A DNA stretch of 37,227 bases from positions 1-37,227 of the forward strand of contig JANQLH010000452.1 of the NCBI GenBank assembly GCA_028280735.1, read 5' to 3'. How positions within the stretch are numbered: the first letter of the stretch is position 1; every line of letters starts with the position of its first letter. This stretch comes from SAR324 cluster bacterium. GTDB taxonomy: Bacteria; SAR324; XYD2-FULL-50-16. Made by a program: the position numbers and the translations under genes. This document shows, one piece after another, positions 21,538 through 28,860 of the stretch. Below the pieces are notes generated by a model. It was not told where the DNA came from and made no database searches. It worked only from the letters and a program-made list of their open reading frames with translations.

Positions 21538-22446
21538 TTAATTCCTGGCAACCAGATTGGAAAGGGATTCCTGAATCTTATGTTTCTGATTCTTGAATCT
21601 TTTCAGCGAAACGGTATGTTTATGATCAGAAAATACCAGTAGCTCATGATCGGAAATGCCGAGTCGTTCGGCATGAGTCATTACTTCCTTGATGGATGCT
21701 TTCCTGATTTCTTCAGGTGTGACCTGAAGCCTGACCGATTCGCCAAGCTGTTTTACAATACGATAAATACTTGTTGAAGAAAGCCCCCGGCTCTTTTTTG
21801 CAGCAATATCAAGGTTTTCAAAGAGTGGTCCTTCATCTTTTCCGCGGTACTTAAGCCAGCTGTTCAATGCATTGACCGTTTTGATTGGGAGCAACTTAAC
21901 TTTGTTTGGAAGATCCTGGCCGAGTCTGATGGTGATTGTTTTGCGGGTTGCGTCATAGTCTTTTAAATCAAGATCGGCAATGATCTGCCTTTTTAAGGCC
22001 AGGTCAAATAAAAGACGAATAATCGCATAATCCCGGGTTGATTTTTTCTTGTTTTCCTGGGTTTTGGCTGTGTTCAACAACAGGATTATTTGTTCCTTGT
22101 TCAGACAAGTGATAGCAGGCTGATTGTCATTTTTTTCGTTGGGAATTGTCAGTTTCCAGTTCAACAAACCTTCATTGTTTGCCGCCTTGACCAGTGATCG
22201 GAGGGTAGAGAGCTTTCGATTGATTGAAGAAATACTTTGTCCACTTTCCAATAGTTCGGTTTTGTAGTGCAAAACGACAAGGTTTGCCTGACTTTCAGGT
22301 AATCCAAACAAGAGATCGAGTGTTTCCCGTGCGGATTCTTTCTTAAGGAACTCCTTAAAAAAATCCAGGTCTTTGCTATAAGCCAAAAGAGTACTTTCGC
22401 TTTTATTCGGGAAAAAGTGTTTAATGATATTCGTGGTGTTATTCAT
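21538..22446 (-). CDS. Tyrosine recombinase/XerC-like protein lacking most catalytic residues
   Basis: N-terminal SAM-like region (STLLAYSKDLDFFKEFLKK...SSINRKLSTLRSLVKAA) and C-terminal recombinase-like fold (RDYAIIRLLFDLALK..., KVKLLPI); catalytic Tyr position occupied by Phe or Leu. Confidence 0.75.
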   Translation of the reverse strand: MNNTTNIIKHFFPNKSESTLLAYSKDLDFFKEFLKKESARETLDLLFGLPESQANLVVLHYKTELLESGQSISSINRKLSTLRSLVKAANNEGLLNWKLTIPNEKNDNQPAITCLNKEQIILLLNTAKTQENKKKSTRDYAIIRLLFDLALKRQIIADLDLKDYDATRKTITIRLGQDLPNKVKLLPIKTVNALNSWLKYRGKDEGPLFENLDIAAKKSRGLSSTSIYRIVKQLGESVRLQVTPEEIRKASIKEVMTHAERLGISDHELLVFSDHKHTVSLKRFKNQKHKIQESLSNLVARN

Positions 22447-22540
22447 AAAATGTTTTTAAGGATTGCATTTAACTATTTGTAAATAAAAGATCTACGTTGA
22501 ATTCCGGTAACACTTACGACTTAACATACTGAAACCTGGA

Positions 22541-22570
22541 GTGTATTCTAATTTTGAAATTATAATACAC
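22541..22570. promoter_or_regulatory. 30-bp near-perfect palindrome, candidate operator or recombinase-binding site
   Basis: GTGTATTCTAATTT-TG-AAATTATAATACAC; 13 of 14 arm positions pair. Confidence 0.7.
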
Positions 22571-22589
22571 ACTTGGTGAGGGCTGTCAA
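22559..22589 (-). promoter_or_regulatory. Candidate sigma-70-type promoter for the leftward recombinase-like gene
   Basis: Reverse strand TTGACA-N16-TATTATAAT (TTGACA at 22589-22584), overlapping the palindrome. Confidence 0.5.
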
Positions 22590-22743
22590 TAGCATTCTTT
22601 GATCAACAACCAATATTTATCGATGCTGGTTGATAGTATGCCAGCCGGGTTTTGATATTGTTTTCCGGCTCTGAACGTGGTAAAGCTGGAAGAGATGCAC
22701 CGTTGAGACGCAATCAACCTATTACGTGAATTTACGGACCGAT

Positions 22744-22992
22744 ATGAGAGAAGAAGATAGAGTTGTAATGCAGATAATCGCAGAGATAATGGAAGTTGAT
22801 GAGGCCGACATGTCTCCGGATTTGACCATGTACGACCTGGGAGCGGATGAACTGGATATGGTGGAGGTTACATTGGCGCTTGAACAGGCTATGGATATAG
22901 AGTTTCCTGATAGCCGTCTCCTTATCAATCCGGAAAAAGACTCCAGTTTTAAAGTCGCGGATGTAATCAGCATTGCAGCGGAATATTATTAA
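22744..22992 (+). CDS. Acyl carrier protein-like protein lacking the phosphopantetheine-attachment serine
   Basis: DLGADELDMVEVTLALEQAMDIEFPD aligns with ACP [26 protein letters not shown]; a GTG start at 22726 is also possible. Confidence 0.85.
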   Translation: MREEDRVVMQIIAEIMEVDEADMSPDLTMYDLGADELDMVEVTLALEQAMDIEFPDSRLLINPEKDSSFKVADVISIAAEYY

Positions 22993-23003
22993 CAGAAACC
23001 CAT

Positions 23004-23321
23004 CTACTGGTTAATCCACTTGCTGATGCTTTTGATACTGTTCAGTGTTTCGGCAAGTTTTTTACCTGCTTTGAATTTTGCCACAAGTTTTCCCGGGATA
23101 ACCATTGACTCCCCGGTTTGAGGGTTAACGCCGGTTCTTGGCTGCCTGGGCTTTATGCTGAAAGTTCCAAACCCTGTCATTGTAAACTTCCTGCCTTTTG
23201 TCAATTCTTCGCTAATCGATTCAAAAGTCGCATCTAAAGCTTCACCGGCTTGCTTTTTCGACAAACCGACTTTTTCTGCGATTTTGGATACCAGTTCCTG
23301 TTTAGTTAAATTGTTTGTCAT
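23004..23321 (-). CDS. HU/IHF-family DNA-binding protein
   Basis: MTNNLTKQELVSKIAEKVGLSKKQAGEALDATFESI...FTMTGFGTF...RTGVNPQTGE. Confidence 0.95.
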   Translation of the reverse strand: MTNNLTKQELVSKIAEKVGLSKKQAGEALDATFESISEELTKGRKFTMTGFGTFSIKPRQPRTGVNPQTGESMVIPGKLVAKFKAGKKLAETLNSIKSISKWINQ

Positions 23322-23352
23322 AACTCTCCTTGTTTGAAGGTTGAAATTTGCT

Positions 23353-23865
23353 CTACTCGATTTGCAAAATTAACTCGTCTTTGTATACGACCTGACCCGG
23401 GACCACATGTACGGCCTTGACCTTCCCCGGTTTGGGAGCAACAATTTCGTTCTCCATTTTCATCGACTCCAGGACTACTAATGGTTGATCTTTTTCAACC
23501 CTGTCTCCAACGTTCACTGAAATCGACAAAACCTGCCCGGGCAAGCTGGATTTAATGTCACCGTTAATGATTCGCCGACTTGGTTTTGCTTTTTGGGAAA
23601 CGGACTTGATTTTTTCTATTTCCACGTCAAAAGGCAGCCCGTTTAAATATATCTTTCTCGGAAACCCGTCCGCGTGTCTGGCAACTTCAACCGGAAAAAC
23701 CTCATTGTTGACCAACAAGGTCTTGATTCGGCCGTTTGAATGGTATTCTTTAATTTTTACATCAAAGCTTTTTCCATCCACATCGATTTTAAATTGATTT
23801 GAGAGATTATTAACCTTCTCTATTTCAATTGAATACGGTTTATCACTTTTTACGGTATATTTCAT
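23353..23865 (-). CDS. Biotin carboxyl carrier protein of an acyl-CoA carboxylase
   Basis: C-terminal biotinyl domain with intact ESMKMENEIVAP. Confidence 0.9.
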   Translation of the reverse strand: MKYTVKSDKPYSIEIEKVNNLSNQFKIDVDGKSFDVKIKEYHSNGRIKTLLVNNEVFPVEVARHADGFPRKIYLNGLPFDVEIEKIKSVSQKAKPSRRIINGDIKSSLPGQVLSISVNVGDRVEKDQPLVVLESMKMENEIVAPKPGKVKAVHVVPGQVVYKDELILQIE

Positions 23866-23887
23866 CTATGTCTATTCATTGCAATAT

Positions 23888-25408
23888 TTAGAAACCATAG
23901 TCCTTTCTGCTAATCCAGCGGGCAGCAGAGTTCCATAGTTTTGAACGAATTGGTTCACCCTCGGGATCGGCGATGGGCGATTTTGCCGACTCACTGAAAA
24001 GCGAAAGTGCGGCAATCATTGCGGCTATTTCATGATCTTTTTCATTTTTTAAGCCATTCAGCAATGCGAGTCGATTCTGAGACTTGGTAATGTAAGAGAT
24101 GTTCATATTTCTTGATTTAAACAGGTCAGACTGGATAATTGCCCTGAGAAGAGGAAGGTTGGTTTTTATCCCGTCAATATAACAATTTTGCAGGGCGAAT
24201 CTCATTTTTTGAATGGCTGCTTTTCTGGTCGAATCACGCACGAGCAGTTTGGCAATCATGGGATCATAAAAAGTCGCTACATTATCCCCGCTAAAATAAT
24301 TGGACTGAATGTTAATGCCCTGTCCAAAGGGCAGGTAAAACCGGTCTATTGTTCCGGGGCACGGGGCAAAGTTATTGATCGGGTCTTCCGCGCAAATGGA
24401 TACACTGATAACGTGTCCGTTTCTGTTTAGGTTTTCCTGTCTGACTTTTAGCGGATCACCGGAAAAAATGCGGATTTGTTCTTTAAGCAGATCCACACCG
24501 GTTAATTGACTGGTCGCGGTATAAAAAGGTTGGATGTATCCGTTGATCTTAAGAAAATAGATTTCATCTCCGTCAACAAGGAATACAACAGACACGAATC
24601 CGGTGGCGTCCAACCTATTCACAACTTTTCTGATGATGGATTCTATTTTTTTTCTTTTTTCCTCATCTATAACCCTGGAAGGAGTTTCAACCAGAATCTT
24701 TTGAAACCGCCGCTGGACCGAGCACCATTGCTCAGGAAAGATAATAACGTTTTTATGATGATCTCGCAGAACAGGGAATTCAATATGATGAGCATTTTCG
24801 AAATACTTTTCCACAAACACTTCTCTTGAGTTCATGGAATATTTTTCACAGCGGGACAGCACATAGTTATAAGCTGATTTTAATTCCCTGGGATTATAGA
24901 CCAGCTTTAAACCTTTACCGCCATAACCATGAACGGCTTTTAGGAGCAAAGGATAGCCGATATCATCTGCTGCAACCTTTAATTCATTATAATCCTGACA
25001 TTTAGTAGAACCAGGCAGGATCGCCAATCCCAGTCGCCTTGCACGTTCCTTTACAAAAGGACGGTTAGCCAGATTCATTGCTCCTTCCAATTCCGGAGCG
25101 ATGGTGACGATGCCTTTTTGTCGTAGTTTTTTGGTAAATTCAGCATTCTGAGCGAGAAAGCCATAGCCTGAATGCACGGCATCCACTTTTAAAGAGGCGG
25201 CAAGTTCAACGATCTGATCAATATCCGCGTAAGCCCGCGATGAAACGGAGGATTTTAACTCATAGGATTCATCGGCATTGCGCACTCCGGCACTGTTTCT
25301 ATCTTCATCCTCGAAGATCGTGATAGCTTTGCCTCCAAGCTCTTGCACAGCCCGGACACAATTTGCCTGAATCAACCCGCGATTGGCGATTAATACTTTG
25401 GAAAACAT
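23888..25408 (-). CDS. Biotin carboxylase-like protein, predicted catalytically inactive
   Basis: Ungapped similarity to AccC-type proteins (KVLIANRG, GYGFL, VFVEKYFENAHHIE, TGVDLLKEQIRI, IDGIKTNLPL) but active-site residues substituted. Confidence 0.85.
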   Translation of the reverse strand: MFSKVLIANRGLIQANCVRAVQELGGKAITIFEDEDRNSAGVRNADESYELKSSVSSRAYADIDQIVELAASLKVDAVHSGYGFLAQNAEFTKKLRQKGIVTIAPELEGAMNLANRPFVKERARRLGLAILPGSTKCQDYNELKVAADDIGYPLLLKAVHGYGGKGLKLVYNPRELKSAYNYVLSRCEKYSMNSREVFVEKYFENAHHIEFPVLRDHHKNVIIFPEQWCSVQRRFQKILVETPSRVIDEEKRKKIESIIRKVVNRLDATGFVSVVFLVDGDEIYFLKINGYIQPFYTATSQLTGVDLLKEQIRIFSGDPLKVRQENLNRNGHVISVSICAEDPINNFAPCPGTIDRFYLPFGQGINIQSNYFSGDNVATFYDPMIAKLLVRDSTRKAAIQKMRFALQNCYIDGIKTNLPLLRAIIQSDLFKSRNMNISYITKSQNRLALLNGLKNEKDHEIAAMIAALSLFSESAKSPIADPEGEPIRSKLWNSAARWISRKDYGF

Positions 25409-25420
25409 TTTATATCATTG

Positions 25421-27034
25421 TTATAGAGGTATGTTGCCATGCTTTCTTTTCGGCATTTCAACACTTTTACCGATAAGTGTGCTGAGGTGAGTGATGATAA
25501 TACTTCTGGTTTCTTTTGGTTCGATAACGTCATCAATGTAACCCAGAGATGCCGCATATTTCGGATTGGTAATCGATTCCATGTACTCTTTTTCGCACTC
25601 TTCCGTCTTTTTGGCCGGATCACTGGCTTCTTTTATCTCTTGCTTGAATACTATGGTCACGGCGGCTTTTGGTCCCATTACTGCGATTTCAGAGCCCGGC
25701 CAGGCTAACACGACATCTGCACCAAGATGCTTGGAACACATACAAATGTAAGCACCACCATAAGCCTTCCTTAAAACAACAGTCAGTTTGGGAACGGTGG
25801 CTTCGCTATACGCATAAAGCAACTTCGCACCATGTCTAATGATACCCGAGTATTCCTGGTCAGTACCTGGCAGAAAACCCGGAACATCAACCAATGTCAA
25901 CAAAGGAATATTAAAAGCATCACAAAACCTTACAAATCGAGCGGCTTTGTCCGAAGCGTTGATATCCAGACAACCGGCCAGCTCCACGGGGTTATTGGCG
26001 ACAATACCGATAGTATATCCCTCCAACCTCGCAAACCCGATGGTGATGTTCTTTGCAAAACCGGCCTGTAGCTCGAAAAATGACGAGTCATCAACTATAA
26101 AATCAATCACTTGTCTCATTTTATAAGCCTTGGTGGTTTGCGATGGAACCAGGTTTTCTTGCGGAATTTCCTTGTGTTGAGCGGTATCGATGTTGTTATA
26201 AAAAGGAGGTGACTCAAGGTTGTTGGCCGGTAAATAGGAAAGTAGGCGTTTTACCCAATCCAGGGTGGATTCATCGTCTTCCCCCACATAGGCAGCAACT
26301 CCGGACTGGGACATGTGAACATCGGGCCCGCCAAGCTCATCTTTGGTTACGGTTTCTCCGGTCACGGTTTTAATGATGTCGGGACCGGTAATAAACATGT
26401 TGGAGGTGTCTTTTACCATGGCAATGAAGTCCGTTATTCCGGGTGAATACACAGCACCGCCAGCGCAAGGTCCCATAATCACGCTGATCTGCGGAATAAC
26501 ACCTGAAGCTTTGGTGTTTCTAAAAAATACTTCACCGTAACCGGAAAGCGCCGATATTCCTTCCTGAATCCGAGCTCCCACGGAATCGTTTAGAGTGACA
26601 AGAGGAGCACCGTTTTGAATGGCCAAATCCATGATGTTTGCGATTTTTTTTCCATGCATTTCACCAAGAGATCCCCCCAGAACCGTAAAATCTTGAGCTG
26701 CGCAATAGACCAGCTGACCATTGATTCGCCCGAATCCTGTTACAACTCCATCTCCGGCGGTTTTACTTTTAGAAAGGCCAAAATTTTCATTTCGCAGTTC
26801 AATAAAACCACCGACTTCTGTAAAGGTATCGGGGTCAAACAGATATTCAATTCTCTGCCAGACAGTCATTTTACCTCGAATGTTTTGGGCTTTAAGCCTA
26901 TCACCGCCTCCACCCAGTTTCATTAATACCTTTTCTTGCTTTAGATTCTTGATACGTTCCGAGTTTATTTTATCTATTTGCACAGTAAGCGCTCCAATAT
27001 TTGTCTGGTTACCAGCCATATGTTCTGCTTCCAT
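25421..27034 (-). CDS. Acyl-CoA carboxylase carboxyltransferase subunit (propionyl/methylmalonyl-CoA type)
   Basis: GGSLGEMHGKKI, GARIQEG, MGPCAGGAVYSP, VDVPGFLPGTDQEYSGIIRHGAKLLYAYSEATVPK, RKAYGGAYICM. Confidence 0.95.
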   Translation of the reverse strand: MEAEHMAGNQTNIGALTVQIDKINSERIKNLKQEKVLMKLGGGGDRLKAQNIRGKMTVWQRIEYLFDPDTFTEVGGFIELRNENFGLSKSKTAGDGVVTGFGRINGQLVYCAAQDFTVLGGSLGEMHGKKIANIMDLAIQNGAPLVTLNDSVGARIQEGISALSGYGEVFFRNTKASGVIPQISVIMGPCAGGAVYSPGITDFIAMVKDTSNMFITGPDIIKTVTGETVTKDELGGPDVHMSQSGVAAYVGEDDESTLDWVKRLLSYLPANNLESPPFYNNIDTAQHKEIPQENLVPSQTTKAYKMRQVIDFIVDDSSFFELQAGFAKNITIGFARLEGYTIGIVANNPVELAGCLDINASDKAARFVRFCDAFNIPLLTLVDVPGFLPGTDQEYSGIIRHGAKLLYAYSEATVPKLTVVLRKAYGGAYICMCSKHLGADVVLAWPGSEIAVMGPKAAVTIVFKQEIKEASDPAKKTEECEKEYMESITNPKYAASLGYIDDVIEPKETRSIIITHLSTLIGKSVEMPKRKHGNIPL

Positions 27035-27474
27035 GCAGAACTGGTGATTTGATCGTATATTAGGGATGTGGTTTTGGCGTAAACGCTTTTATTTACTGCC
27101 TTTCATTACAATTAAATTATGTTTTTGTTTTGGGCAAGTACATGTCGATGCAATTTTCCCTATTTAGTGCGTTCTGCATTCAGCGATCAGCTCACAGCCG
27201 GTTTTTGCCTGCCATTGAAATGCCTTGCCGAACGCTGATTTCCGGTATCAGGCACCAGGTTGCATAAGGGATTTGGGATTTTCCCTTCAGGCACAACTTT
27301 AGTGGGCTGGTTGATAGTTTCGGGGAATTGATTTAGTATGGCCTATCTTTGTGTTGGTTAGTAAGCAAAGAATTACCCTGTTAGTCCTTTCACTACAATC
27401 ACATCATTCAAAACAGAGTTCTTTGTATCACGCTGAATCGCAGGGAATACGCGATTTAAAAAAAGGGAGAAAGT

Positions 27475-28329
27475 ATGGAGATAAAGACTTTTGGAGTAGT
27501 TGGTGCCGGGCAAATGGGAAATGGAATTGCACAGGTCGCAGCAATGAGCGGATTGGATGTCATAATGAATGACATCAAAGACGAGTTTGTAGAAAAAGGC
27601 TTGGCTACAATCACCAAAAACCTGGAAAAAAGTGTCAGCAAGGGAAAACTGCCTGCTGAGGAAAAGGATGTTATTTTAAGAAGGATACAAAACAGCGTCA
27701 ACCTTAAGGACATGGCGAAAGCTGATTTTGTTGTTGAGGCTGCAACTGAAAATGAACCGGTAAAGCTGAAGATTTTTAGAGATTTGGATGAAATCTGCGA
27801 CAAGGGTACTATCCTTTCGACCAACACCTCTTCAATCCCGATTGGCAGAATTGCTGCAAATACAAACAGGCCGGAGCTGGTTATTGGTATGCATTTCATG
27901 AATCCGGTTCCTGTCATGAAGCTGGTAGAAGTTATTCGGGGTATTGCGACATCCGAGGAAACTTTTCAAACTACATGGAATTTATCCGAACAATTTGGCA
28001 AGACACCCGCAGAAGCGAACGATTTTCCGGGATTTATCGCCAACAGAATCTTGATGCCCATGATCAACGAGGCTGTTTTCTGTTTATATCATAATGTCGG
28101 TAAGGCTGAAGATATCGATACGGTGATGAAACTGGGAATGAACCATCCCATGGGACCTTTGGCACTGGCAGATCTTATCGGGCTTGATACCTGCTTGGCT
28201 ATTATGGAAACCTTGTATGACGGATTTAAAGATTCGAAATACCGGCCTTGCCCATTGCTAAGAAAATACGTGGAAGCCGGATGGTTAGGGCGAAAGGCAG
28301 GTAAGGGGTTTTATTCGTATGCCGCTTAA
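27475..28329 (+). CDS. 3-hydroxybutyryl-CoA dehydrogenase
   Basis: GVVGAGQMGNGIAQVAA, STNTSSIPI, GMHFMNPVPVMKLVEVI, NDFPGFIANRILMPMINEA. Confidence 0.95.
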   Translation: MEIKTFGVVGAGQMGNGIAQVAAMSGLDVIMNDIKDEFVEKGLATITKNLEKSVSKGKLPAEEKDVILRRIQNSVNLKDMAKADFVVEAATENEPVKLKIFRDLDEICDKGTILSTNTSSIPIGRIAANTNRPELVIGMHFMNPVPVMKLVEVIRGIATSEETFQTTWNLSEQFGKTPAEANDFPGFIANRILMPMINEAVFCLYHNVGKAEDIDTVMKLGMNHPMGPLALADLIGLDTCLAIMETLYDGFKDSKYRPCPLLRKYVEAGWLGRKAGKGFYSYAA

Positions 28330-28372
28330 CAAAGCGTAATGTTGGAAACCTTAATTATATTGATCAAGTACC

Positions 28373-28729
28373 ATGACAAATGAAAATGATGGCTCTGCGT
28401 TAATAGATCTTGAGTTCTTTGAATCGCGAAGACAAGTCGGAGAAGATTTCTTAGAGAAACTTGTTGAGGTTTTCAGCCTGGAAGCACCCAAACTGGTGAA
28501 TAAAATAAAAGGATTGATTGAAGAGCGTAATCAGTCAGGCCTGGCTGATTCGGGTCATAAGTTTAAAGGCATGTGTTTAAACGTCGGGGCAGAAAGATTA
28601 AGCATGTTGGGTAAGTCAATCGAATCCTCAGCCAAAGCCGGCGATTTTGATGAATTGACTGATGTAATTTTCGAACTGGACAAGGTATTGGACAATACAC
28701 TGTTTGAAATGCGGAAACTGATCGAATAA
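28373..28729 (+). CDS. Stand-alone Hpt (histidine phosphotransfer) domain protein
   Basis: ADSGHKFKGMCLNVGAERL resembles the AHxLKGxxxNxGA Hpt motif; 118 aa, all helical. Confidence 0.75.
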   Translation: MTNENDGSALIDLEFFESRRQVGEDFLEKLVEVFSLEAPKLVNKIKGLIEERNQSGLADSGHKFKGMCLNVGAERLSMLGKSIESSAKAGDFDELTDVIFELDKVLDNTLFEMRKLIE

Positions 28730-28800
28730 GGCGAAAATAGAAGAGAGGGACAACTCCTAAAACAAGATGAGGTCGATATAAGGTTCTTCGCATGTTTGAA

Positions 28801-28823
28801 ACCCCGCGAGTTCGAAGCGGGGT
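28801..28823. terminator. Hairpin between convergent Hpt and pfk genes
   Basis: ACCCCGC-gagttcgaa-GCGGGGT perfect 7-bp GC-rich stem. Confidence 0.55.
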
Positions 28824-28860
28824 ATGAGTGAGAATACTTTTCGAGGCAGGTTAAGAAAGC

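Noticed and set aside
16959-22446. Genomic island inserted at selC with the Xer-like gene as integrase
   Set aside because: By eye I found no duplicate of the tRNA 3' end (GGTTCGATTCCCACGTACCTCC) near 22.4-22.7 kb, the recombinase-like protein lacks its Tyr, and the intervening genes are ordinary.
22625-27318. Shared 13-mer GCTGGTTGATAGT at 22625-22637 and 27306-27318
   Set aside because: A 13-bp match is expected by chance several times in a 37-kb window; no flanking extension.
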